Origin: Thermoplasmata archaeon
GTDB lineage: Archaea; Thermoplasmatota; B47-G6
Direction of reading: 5' to 3'
Assembly: GCA_003663585.1 (NCBI GenBank)
Contig: QMTU01000071.1
Location: 1-5,120 of the forward strand
Length of the DNA stretch: 5,120 bases
Within the stretch, counting starts at the first letter, position 1. Every line of letters starts with the position of its first letter. This document shows positions 1 through 5,120 of this stretch, in pieces. The notes under the pieces were generated by a model. The model was not told where the DNA came from. It did not search any database and was given only the letters and a program-made list of their open reading frames with translations. Made by a program: the position numbers and the translations under genes.

Positions 1-918
1 CACCTTTCTCACTATATATGGCGCTTTATCTACGGGAAGAGAGGCAACGCCACCTTTCCTCTCTTCTTCGGTTAGGAGCAAGCGTTCAGGCTTGCTTTGC
101 TTGCTCCGTAACAGTACCAAGTCATACAAGTCTAAATAATCAGTATAAGAATATTCTCCTTCATCTGTTATCCACTCCATAGAATTCCAAATGTCCATTC
201 TCCCTTTTCTCCTGAGCTCATTGTGGATCCTGGTCTGTATAGCTCTGCCTAGCCATTCCTGAGTAGTAGGAGCTTTGATGTCGTAGTCATGACCATAACC
301 CAGTTCTGCATTTCTGCCCACTAATCTTACTATGCCTCTAGTAAGAACTATTCCGTCTGGTAATGCATCTAAAAGATTGTCTCTGAAAACATATCCTCCT
401 TTCCTCAATGCTTTCATAACTGTAAACAAACAAAGTTTATTAGCTGGTCGGTCCACAACGCTTATCTCATGAAGCTCAAGTTTGTCTATTCTATTGTAAG
501 AGCGGCCATTATGGACATACGTAGAAGCTAAAACTTCTCCAGCTATCGAGAAGCCTCTAAGCTTACCTTCCTGTATAAGCTTCCAAGTTTCTCTGCCTTT
601 CTTGATATCTTGCCTTATTTCAGCTAGAATAAACAAGCCTTTATCGTCTACTCCAGACTTGTACTTTTTCCCTTGGGAATCGGTGTATTCAAGGAGAACT
701 CGGCCTACAGGGATATTGGAATGCATAACGTGAACGTGAGCGTAATCTAAATCTTTAATGAAATGCTCCCATGCTTCCTTCAGAGTCTCCAAGGGTATTT
801 TGTCTCTTTGCTCATCGACTATGTCTACTGAAGCATAGCCTCCAATAACATGCCTTTCTTCGTCTACTTTGCTTATTTCGCACCACAGGGAGAATGGAGC
901 TTTGCATTGAGCCTGCAT
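1..918 (-). CDS. Prohead (capsid maturation) serine protease, XkdF-like, with C-terminal NTase-like extension; 3' end outside window
   Basis: Open from an ATG at 918 to the window edge: 306 codons, no stop. This type of protease cleaves scaffold and capsid protein inside the prohead during HK97-type head maturation. Residues about 22-160 carry the family hallmarks: GGYASVDIVD near 26-35, a His in VMHSNIPVGRV (H66, candidate catalytic), GFSIAGE with S124 as candidate nucleophile, and EISVVDRPAN at 151-160. These resemble the XkdF/HK97 prohead protease families, as I recall them. The domain ends near residue 165, but at least 140 more residues follow. Residues 187-246 show VRLVGR, then DYDI (D211, D213), a predicted helix, then MDIW (D242), an order that fits a nucleotidyltransferase fold. 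This second assignment is inference. The start is supported by GTGATCC just upstream and a TATA box further up. No in-frame ATG, GTG or TTG lies in the 14 codons upstream. The gene is divergent from the terminase, which is unusual. Protease call firm, extension uncertain. Confidence 0.88.
   Translation of the reverse strand, partial: MQAQCKAPFSLWCEISKVDEERHVIGGYASVDIVDEQRDKIPLETLKEAWEHFIKDLDYAHVHVMHSNIPVGRVLLEYTDSQGKKYKSGVDDKGLFILAEIRQDIKKGRETWKLIQEGKLRGFSIAGEVLASTYVHNGRSYNRIDKLELHEISVVDRPANKLCLFTVMKALRKGGYVFRDNLLDALPDGIVLTRGIVRLVGRNAELGYGHDYDIKAPTTQEWLGRAIQTRIHNELRRKGRMDIWNSMEWITDEGEYSYTDYLDLYDLVLLRSKQSKPERLLLTEEERKGGVASLPVDKAPYIVRKV
36..66. repeat. 9-bp perfect inverted repeat inside the protease gene
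   Basis: GAAGAGAGG at 36-44 is matched by its exact reverse complement CCTCTCTTC at 58-66, with a 13-base loop. A smaller GGC-AAC-GCC hairpin lies at 43-51. The element sits in an open reading frame, so it could be an mRNA hairpin or a chance result of codon choice. Confidence 0.45.
71..112. repeat. Long imperfect inverted repeat (9-bp perfect core plus 4 bp after a bulge)
   Basis: GGAGCAAGC at 75-83 pairs with GCTTGCTCC at 99-107. GTTA at 71-74 also pairs with TAAC at 109-112 if G108 is bulged out. The loop is 15 bases and contains another GCTTGC (90-95), which offers a competing six-pair stem with 78-83. It lies in the coding sequence of the protease C-terminal region, five bases downstream of the 36-66 hairpin in plus coordinates. 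Confidence 0.5.
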
Positions 919-919
919 A

Positions 920-926
920 GGATCAC
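920..926 (-). promoter_or_regulatory. Archaeal-type ribosome binding site of the protease gene
   Basis: The minus strand reads GTGATCC and then one base before the ATG at 918. This is the downstream half of GGAGGTGATCC, the complement of the archaeal 16S rRNA 3' end. The apparently short gap corresponds to normal spacing, because a full-length site would place GGAGG about seven bases before the ATG. It supports the chosen start. Confidence 0.55.
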
Positions 927-948
927 AGTTAATTCTATCATTGCTAGA

Positions 949-956
949 TTTATAAA
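949..956 (-). promoter_or_regulatory. TATA box of the leftward (protease) promoter
   Basis: TTTATAAA is centred about 34 bases upstream of the protease ATG. An archaeal TATA box is normally centred about 26-27 bases before the transcription start, which predicts a leader of roughly 8 bases here, just enough for the GTGATCC site. The box is palindromic, so orientation comes from context. Reading leftward it is preceded by the purine-rich GAAAAG, a fair BRE (TFB-binding) candidate. Confidence 0.6.
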
Positions 957-991
957 CTTTTCTTAGTTAAGCTAAACACTACAGCATTGTC

Positions 992-1019
992 TAAACTTAT
1001 TTGGACTAGATTAAGTTTA
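992..1019. repeat. Operator-like inverted repeat TAAACTTA-N12-TAAGTTTA
   Basis: Two perfect 8-bp half-sites (992-999 and 1012-1019) are separated by 12 bases, so half-site centres are 20 bp apart, about two helical turns. It lies between the two divergent TATA boxes, where a dimeric regulator could control both promoters. The left half also belongs to an 11-bp inverted repeat with 1052-1062. No regulator gene is in the window, so the binding protein is unknown. Confidence 0.5.
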
Positions 1020-1039
1020 TTCGTATACATTTGTACGAA
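1020..1039. repeat. Operator-like inverted repeat TTCGTA-N8-TACGAA
   Basis: Perfect 6-bp half-sites at 1020-1025 and 1034-1039 directly abut the preceding inverted repeat. The element includes the palindromes GTATAC (1023-1028) and GTAC (1033-1036). Its TTTGTAC (1030-1036) recurs exactly 30 bp further on at 1060-1066. Role as a regulator site is inferred from position. Confidence 0.4.
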
Positions 1040-1049
1040 CACAGAGTCA

Positions 1050-1065
1050 TACAAATAAGTTTGTA
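1050..1065. repeat. Operator-like inverted repeat TACAAA-N4-TTTGTA
   Basis: A 16-bp near palindrome with perfect 6-bp arms ends 19 bases before the rightward TATA-like element. Within it, CAAATAAGTTT (1052-1062) is the exact reverse complement of AAACTTATTTG at 993-1003, so the two ends of the intergenic cluster mirror each other. This could let a regulator bridge the two sites. Confidence 0.45.
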
Positions 1066-1084
1066 CAATCCATATTCTTGAACA

Positions 1085-1094
1085 TTTTTATAAA
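1085..1094 (+). promoter_or_regulatory. TATA-like box of the rightward (terminase) promoter
   Basis: TTTTTATAAA contains the same TTTATAAA octamer as the leftward promoter. Its centre (about 1090.5) lies only some 16 bases before the ATG at 1107. With usual archaeal spacing, transcription would start near 1117, after that ATG. Either the true terminase start is the next in-frame ATG at 1155, or another element such as the poor CATATTC near 1071-1077 drives a transcript that includes 1107. Confidence 0.45.
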
Positions 1095-1106
1095 CACTTC
1101 AATTTT

Positions 1107-2759
1107 ATGAGCAATACATTAATATTTGAAGTTTCAAATGAAGCTTCGATAGAAATGCCTAAAAAAGTTACACTGCCCAAATGGCTTCTAAAGCTCATGA
1201 GAACCAGAGACATGACTTTGGAGCAAGCATACGATTTTGTAAGGAAGCATGGATTCAAAGTGAGCATAGGCTGGCTCTCAATGCACAAAGACTTGTGGAA
1301 ACCTAAGCGCAAAAGAGAGCTTGTGTTCCGCGAAGAAGACAAGTATTTAGACAGCGATTTAGCCAAGAGGATAATGCTGTTCAAAGGCAAGCATTTAGAA
1401 GACATGAGCGAAAAGAAGCATTTTACAGCTAAAGACTTAGAGAAATTTACGGAAAGGACTCCCGAAGCTTGTGCAGAATTCGCTAGGCAATGCTTGGTGT
1501 GGAAAGGAAAACCTATTGAGCTCCAAGACTACCAGCTTAAAATGATAGAAGGCTGGTTAGGTCCTAAACCTACAGTTTATCCTATAGGGAGAGGAGGAGG
1601 CAAAGACTTTACTTTAGCTGTTTTCTTAGCATGGTACTTAACTGTTAACCCTGGAACCAGAGCAATAGTGATATGCCCTGCTCAGAGACAAGTGAAGACT
1701 TTTATCCATGAGAATTTAGCCTTATTGTTCCAGACTTCTGGTGTTCTTTATGACTCTATAGAGAAGTTCATAGAGGAAGAATTTAGACTAACCAATGGCT
1801 CTGTAGTTTTCACGTATGGAGCTACAAGCTTTATAAAGGGTAAGCACCACATTGACTTTATATTTTGCAATGAAGCAGCTGAAATCCCTGAGCACGTCTT
1901 TGAGAATGTTCTCTTGCCTATGCTAGGAAGCCATGAAAGTAAAGGTCATTTAAGCATCATAGGAGTTCCAGGTGGGCAGCAAGGCTACTTTTGGAAAGCC
2001 TATCAAGACAGCAGTCCAGATATTAACGATCCTAAAGCTAAATTCTACCGGATACAGCTTCCTACAGAAGTCAACAAGTACTACAGCAAAGAGCAGCTTG
2101 AAATGAACAGGAGACTAATGAGTCACGATGTGTTCCTCCAAGAGCACATGGCTCAATTCTTAGACGTAGAAGGAGCACTGTTTACTCAGCAAATTATAGA
2201 GATGATGAAAGAAGACTACGAAACCAGATTCGGTATAGTAGACAACAAGAAGCAATACTATGCTGGAATAGACTGGGGCAGAACAGGCTCATACACAGTG
2301 GTAGTAATATTATCTTATGATCCCAAAGAGAAGTTTGCTAGAGTAGAGTACATCCAAGGAATGCGCAAAGCTTTCCCTGAGCAATTGGCTTGGATCAAAG
2401 CTGCAGACAACATTTACGACTTTAAATGCTTAATGGTGGAGAGAATGGGCTTAGGCATTCCTCCTTCAGATGAATTAAGGAAAGACTTAGGCTCAAGGAA
2501 AGTAAAGTACTTTATTCCCTCAGCTAAAATATGGTTCGACGCTTTCACTCACCTCAGAGATGCAGCTGTAAGCAACAAGCTTGTTATACCAGCCAGCGAA
2601 TTAAAGCTTATATCACAGCTCAGGCTTTTAAGCTTCAAGATTAAAGGTGAGCATATCACTGTTAAATCAGAAGGCAAAGACGACTACGCTCAAGCTTTAG
2701 CTATAGCTTACTGGGCCATCAAGAAGCGCGGACGTGCAGGAGTAGCTGGTAAGCTCTAG
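1107..2759 (+). CDS. terL: Large terminase subunit (packaging ATPase and nuclease)
   Basis: This 550-residue protein is the motor that pumps viral DNA through the portal into the prohead and cuts the concatemer. The ATPase half has a Walker A-type GRGGGKDF (161-168, K166), a Walker B strand DFIFCNEAAEI (250-260, E256 as catalytic Glu), and a coupling-like segment LSIIGVPGGQQGYFW (282-296). The Walker B Asp is replaced by N255. The C-terminal RNase H-like nuclease has its full acidic set: D389 in AGIDWG, E445 in MVERMG, and D525/D526 in GKDDYAQAL. About 100-120 residues precede the ATPase core. Residues 24-60 look helical and could form a helix-turn-helix-like DNA-binding unit, which matters because no separate small subunit gene is seen. 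Start: 1107 gives the longest frame but has no visible ribosome site and sits too close to the TATA box. ATG 1155 (M17) is a real alternative. The portal gene follows after 46 bases. Function is secure, start is not. Confidence 0.93.
   Translation: MSNTLIFEVSNEASIEMPKKVTLPKWLLKLMRTRDMTLEQAYDFVRKHGFKVSIGWLSMHKDLWKPKRKRELVFREEDKYLDSDLAKRIMLFKGKHLEDMSEKKHFTAKDLEKFTERTPEACAEFARQCLVWKGKPIELQDYQLKMIEGWLGPKPTVYPIGRGGGKDFTLAVFLAWYLTVNPGTRAIVICPAQRQVKTFIHENLALLFQTSGVLYDSIEKFIEEEFRLTNGSVVFTYGATSFIKGKHHIDFIFCNEAAEIPEHVFENVLLPMLGSHESKGHLSIIGVPGGQQGYFWKAYQDSSPDINDPKAKFYRIQLPTEVNKYYSKEQLEMNRRLMSHDVFLQEHMAQFLDVEGALFTQQIIEMMKEDYETRFGIVDNKKQYYAGIDWGRTGSYTVVVILSYDPKEKFARVEYIQGMRKAFPEQLAWIKAADNIYDFKCLMVERMGLGIPPSDELRKDLGSRKVKYFIPSAKIWFDAFTHLRDAAVSNKLVIPASELKLISQLRLLSFKIKGEHITVKSEGKDDYAQALAIAYWAIKKRGRAGVAGKL
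1124..1139. repeat. 16-bp palindrome ATTTGAA-GT-TTCAAAT near the predicted terminase transcription start
   Basis: Perfect 7-bp arms with a 2-base centre, followed immediately by the 8-bp palindrome GAAGCTTC (1140-1147). Its centre holds AAGTTT, the hexamer that recurs in the upstream intergenic repeats. A perfect palindrome just after a predicted transcription start is a typical repressor position. It lies inside the terminase frame if translation starts at 1107, but in the leader if it starts at 1155. Confidence 0.45.
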
Positions 2760-2770
2760 ACATAATGATA

Positions 2771-2778
2771 ATAAATAT
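2771..2778 (+). promoter_or_regulatory. Possible internal TATA box before the portal gene
   Basis: ATAAATAT (in AATAAATATT, 2770-2779) lies in the 46-base gap after the terminase stop, centred about 31 bases before the portal ATG. That spacing would give a transcript with only a few bases of leader. The portal start has no recognisable ribosome-binding sequence, which fits leaderless initiation. The match is weak and AT-rich gaps produce such strings by chance. Confidence 0.3.
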
Positions 2779-2805
2779 TCAAAGCTGTATTTTCATGGGC
2801 TGCAC

Positions 2806-4680
2806 ATGAAGCACTCATTGGCTCCTAGCTTAAAAGAGAAACCTCAAGAAGATGATTCTCTGAGAGCCAGGATAGTTAAGACTATAGCGAAAGCTTTAGG
2901 CAAAGAGAATTTAATCAGCAAAACACGCAGAAGTGCTATACCTCAGTATGTCTGGGATGTAGAGCCTAAACTTAGACGTCCTCGAGTAGATTATGTTACT
3001 CTAGTAGAGTGGGCCAGGAACAGCTGGGTTCTAAGAAGAGTCTTCAACGCTATAATCAGAGAGTGCACAAGGAATTGGGGTCATATAGAGCCTAGATTCA
3101 GAATAAAGTGTGAGAAATGCGGCAGCGAATTCCAGAGTGCAGTAGAGAAATGCCCCGTCTGCAAAGTTAAAAAATACTTAAGAGAGCCTGACTTAGCTCA
3201 AAAGAAGCGCTTGGAGCAGCTGACTACAAAGCCGTCTCCAGATCGTACATTCTATGAGTTCATAAGATCAACGTTGTTTTACTTATTGGCTACAGATGAT
3301 TTCTACTGGAGCATTGTCTACAAGAATGTAGCTGGGAATGAGAAGCCTAAATACATAGCTGAAGAAGCACACGTCGAGCATCCAGGCTATATATTCCCAA
3401 TAGGAGATGAGCGAGGTTACTTAGGTGGCTACCAGTATTTCTGCCCTAAATGCTACTACAGTGAGAAGTACAGAGGGCAAGACTTAGTGTGGGATATAAG
3501 GCAGGAGTCGCCTAGAGTCCAAGAGTCTAAGATTTTCAAGTGCCCTATATGCGGAGAAATAATGGTTCAAACTTGCTACGTTCAAGAAATAGCTGGCAAA
3601 GTAGTAGCCAGGTTCGGCAGAAATGAAATAATCCATGGCTCAATGTCTAGATTGCCTCCAGAATTATTTGGTAATTCAAAGCTTATATCATTAGTTAAAA
3701 TCTTAGAGACTTTGAATGCTATAGATGACTATCAACTTGAAGTGCACACAGAAGGCAAAATAGGCGGATTACTAGTGTTTCCAGGCTTGGATCAAGACCG
3801 TGTAGGACAAATACTCCAAGACGTAAAAGCTGAGCGCGAAGAGCTTTCTCAAAGAGACTTAGAAACAGGTGAATACGAATCCAAGAAAAGAACAGCTCTG
3901 ATATTTGTAGGCTTAGAAGAAGGAGACAAGCCTGTAAAAATACCGTTCATAGATGAAGAAGAAGCCAAACAAACTCTGGAATACTATCAGCTTTACATGA
4001 ATGCTGTGGACAGTGTATATGGCTTAGATACTACTATAAGCACAAGGAAAAAAGGTTCAACCAGAGAAGTAAGAACTAAAATAGAAGTTAAACGTGAAAC
4101 AGCTCAAGAATACCAGCGCTTAATAGAAGAGACTTTGAACAATGAATTACTACCTTTGTTTGGTATAACAGATTGGAAGTGGGTGTTCAACCCTCTAGAG
4201 TCTAAAGACAAACTCAGAGATGCAGAAGTTCTACACCAGACTATGGCTGCTGCAGTTACAGCCAGGAATGCAGGCTTCAACGTTAAATTCCAAGATGGAG
4301 TTTTGACTATATGGGGAGAAGCAGAAGCTCTAGAAGAGAACAAAAGCCGAGTAGGCTTGCCCAATGTAGAACCTGGAGTTGCTCCAAGGAGAGTAAGCAG
4401 AGAGTTTGTGACTCCTGTAGAGATATCGCCGTATACAGGAGAAGAAGTCTTGGCTTCAACATTTTCAGAGAGACTCTCAGAACGCTTACTAGATATCTTA
4501 GAAGAAGCTAGGCAAAGAAGCCATGAAGGCAAAGGCAAATTAAGTGATATACTCCACGATGCCAGAGCCAAGCTTTTCAGAGCACTAAGCAGAGCTAATC
4601 TTAGATTAGATAAAAAGGAAGCTCTCTACGCTAAATTCGATAAGCTCTTAACGGAGATTGTAAGCAATGAGCACAGTTAG
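2806..4680 (+). CDS. Portal protein with two inserted zinc ribbons
   Basis: A 624-residue protein. Portals form the ring at the unique capsid vertex, through which DNA passes and to which the terminase and the neck attach. The call rests on position right after the terminase, length, and portal-like features: WARNSWVLRRVFNAIIREC near 69-87, the LFGNSKLISLVKILETLNAI segment (287-306) followed by GKIGGLLVFPG (317-327), and a helical region around 430-450 that would fit the stem/crown half. Two cysteine quartets are inserted: C102-C105/C116-C119 and C213-C216/C246-C249, both CxxC...CxxC as in structural zinc ribbons. Such knuckles are not part of the common portal fold as I know it. The charged C-terminal 70 residues are probably helical or coiled coil. 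No ribosome site precedes ATG 2806, and the frame upstream has no ATG, GTG or TTG in the gap. The next gene overlaps by 14 bases. Family identification by sequence comparison was not possible here. Confidence 0.82.
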   Translation: MKHSLAPSLKEKPQEDDSLRARIVKTIAKALGKENLISKTRRSAIPQYVWDVEPKLRRPRVDYVTLVEWARNSWVLRRVFNAIIRECTRNWGHIEPRFRIKCEKCGSEFQSAVEKCPVCKVKKYLREPDLAQKKRLEQLTTKPSPDRTFYEFIRSTLFYLLATDDFYWSIVYKNVAGNEKPKYIAEEAHVEHPGYIFPIGDERGYLGGYQYFCPKCYYSEKYRGQDLVWDIRQESPRVQESKIFKCPICGEIMVQTCYVQEIAGKVVARFGRNEIIHGSMSRLPPELFGNSKLISLVKILETLNAIDDYQLEVHTEGKIGGLLVFPGLDQDRVGQILQDVKAEREELSQRDLETGEYESKKRTALIFVGLEEGDKPVKIPFIDEEEAKQTLEYYQLYMNAVDSVYGLDTTISTRKKGSTREVRTKIEVKRETAQEYQRLIEETLNNELLPLFGITDWKWVFNPLESKDKLRDAEVLHQTMAAAVTARNAGFNVKFQDGVLTIWGEAEALEENKSRVGLPNVEPGVAPRRVSREFVTPVEISPYTGEEVLASTFSERLSERLLDILEEARQRSHEGKGKLSDILHDARAKLFRALSRANLRLDKKEALYAKFDKLLTEIVSNEHS

Positions 4681-5074
4681 ATATCCGGTTAAGCGTGAGC
4701 ATTGGAGAGAGCCGCCATACATGCTGCCCAGCGGCTTATGGGTTATACCTCAAGGTAGACGCTCGATAATGTGCGAAATGGGCTTCCATAAATTCATTAC
4801 TAAAATAGTCTTCGGTGTACCATACCTGGTTTGCACCAGATGCGGCTATATAGCTCCTAAGCCTGTCTTGGAGCATACAGCAACTAAGAAAGAGCTTATA
4901 ATAAAAATCCAGAAGGAAATGGACAAGCAGAAGCCTACTTTGCCTACTCACCCAGTTAAGCCAGATGAGCTTAAGAGAGCTAAAGAAAAACTTATAGAGA
5001 GAGTCTGGGAGGAATACCAAAGCAAGTACAAGAAGAAGCGAGGCAAACTAATCAAAGTAGGTGAGAAGCGTTGA
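4667..5074 (+). CDS. Small basic zinc-finger-like protein, unknown function
   Basis: 135 residues. I do not recognise a named family. Residues 36-59 contain Cys-x4-His then Cys-x2-Cys (C36, H41, C56, C59) in the contexts CEMGFHKF and VCTRCGY. This is the kind of compact zinc-binding unit seen in many small viral proteins. Residues 73-135 are rich in Lys and Glu, probably one or two long helices ending in a very basic tail (KKKRGKLIK), which would suit nucleic acid binding. There is no membrane segment or signal peptide. The gene starts inside the end of the portal gene (ATG 4667, 14-base overlap). A weak GGAG at 4653-4656 precedes the ATG, so translation is probably coupled to the portal gene. 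Its place between portal and the following gene suggests a head-associated or packaging accessory role, but that is inference. Coding status is well supported by the tight overlaps on both sides and the conserved-looking motif. Confidence 0.75.
   Translation: MSTVRYPVKREHWREPPYMLPSGLWVIPQGRRSIMCEMGFHKFITKIVFGVPYLVCTRCGYIAPKPVLEHTATKKELIIKIQKEMDKQKPTLPTHPVKPDELKRAKEKLIERVWEEYQSKYKKKRGKLIKVGEKR
5060..5064 (+). promoter_or_regulatory. GGTGA ribosome binding site deciding a TTG start
   Basis: GGTGA matches the archaeal 16S 3' end and lies six bases before the TTG at 5071, within the end of the preceding gene. It is the clearest ribosome site in the window and the main reason for choosing TTG over the GTG at 5080. 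Confidence 0.6.
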
Positions 5075-5120
5075 TTAAAGTGCGCTTTGATGTTCCTCCA
5101 TCTAGATTCCCAAAAGGAGA
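5071..5120 (+). CDS. Start of a further virion-module gene, cut by the window edge
   Basis: A TTG start at 5071 overlaps the TGA of the preceding gene (5072-5074) and opens a frame that stays open to the edge. It encodes roughly M-I-K-V-R-F-D-V-P-P-S-R-F-P-K-G. The GGTGA site six bases upstream and the one-base-shifted overlap with the stop are typical of a coupled operon gene. Only 16 full codons are visible, too few for a family call. The position after portal suits a capsid, neck or tail-completion protein, but nothing in the residues proves it. GTG at 5080 is an alternative start. Confidence 0.5.
   Translation, partial: MIKVRFDVPPSRFPKG

Noticed and set aside
919..1106. tRNA, CRISPR or attachment site in the divergent intergenic region
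   Set aside because: No cloverleaf, no regularly spaced identical repeats of CRISPR length, and no tRNA 3' fragment. The repeats are short and fit protein-binding sites better.
1088..1405. 105-codon open frame on the minus strand over the terminase 5' part
   Set aside because: Lies antisense to a secure terminase frame, has a low-complexity Ser/Leu-rich product, and has no ribosome site or family motif.
2760..2805. Possible terminator between terminase and portal
   Set aside because: Only a short T-run (2790-2793) and no stem or long T tract. The genes are more simply read as one operon, with perhaps an internal promoter.
4311..4511. 66-codon plus-strand frame inside the portal gene
   Set aside because: Out-of-frame reading of GAA/AGA-rich codons giving an Arg/Ser-rich string. 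No start signal or independent support.
4104..4571. 155-codon open frame on the minus strand over the portal 3' part
   Set aside because: Antisense shadow of the portal coding frame, Ser/Leu-rich with no domain pattern. The portal frame here is continuous and well composed.
4736..5020. 94-codon minus-strand frame over the small zinc protein
   Set aside because: Antisense to a gene fixed by overlaps at both ends and by its Cys/His motif. Apparent hydrophobicity comes from reading Lys/Glu codons in reverse.

Overview
The window looks like part of the head-assembly and DNA-packaging region of a tailed, HK97-type virus (Caudoviricetes), or of a provirus, that infects an archaeon. The virus call rests on three adjacent hallmark proteins: a prohead protease, the large terminase subunit and a portal protein. 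The archaeal call rests on expression signals. TTTATAAA boxes fit archaeal TATA elements. GTGATCC and GGTGA sites just before start codons match the 3' end of archaeal 16S rRNA. Arg codons are mostly AGA/AGG, ATA (Ile) is frequent, and CxxC zinc ribbons are unusually common. The base composition is moderately AT-rich. I cannot name the host lineage. A thermophilic Thermoproteota-like or related archaeon is a guess from codon style only.

Layout. Positions 1-918 (minus strand) hold a prohead protease gene whose 3' end lies outside the window. After the protease domain it carries an extra C-terminal region with a nucleotidyltransferase-like motif pattern. Positions 919-1106 are an AT-rich divergent control region with two TATA-like boxes and a cluster of inverted and direct repeats that look like operators. 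From 1107 to the right edge everything reads on the plus strand: large terminase (1107-2759), portal with two inserted zinc ribbons (2806-4680), a small basic zinc-finger-like protein (4667-5074, overlapping the portal gene by 14 bases) and the first 50 bases of a further gene (5071 onward, TTG start, overlapping the previous stop).

The genes fit one pathway. The terminase threads and cuts viral DNA, the portal is the dodecameric gate where it docks, and the protease matures the prohead. The rightward genes are tightly packed and probably co-transcribed. The protease is separated from them and transcribed divergently, which is not the usual order for this module. No separate small terminase, capsid, tRNA, CRISPR array or insertion sequence is visible. 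The points most worth a second look are the protease-NTase-like arrangement, the zinc-ribbon portal, the operator-like repeat cluster, and a conflict between the TATA box and the terminase start codon.
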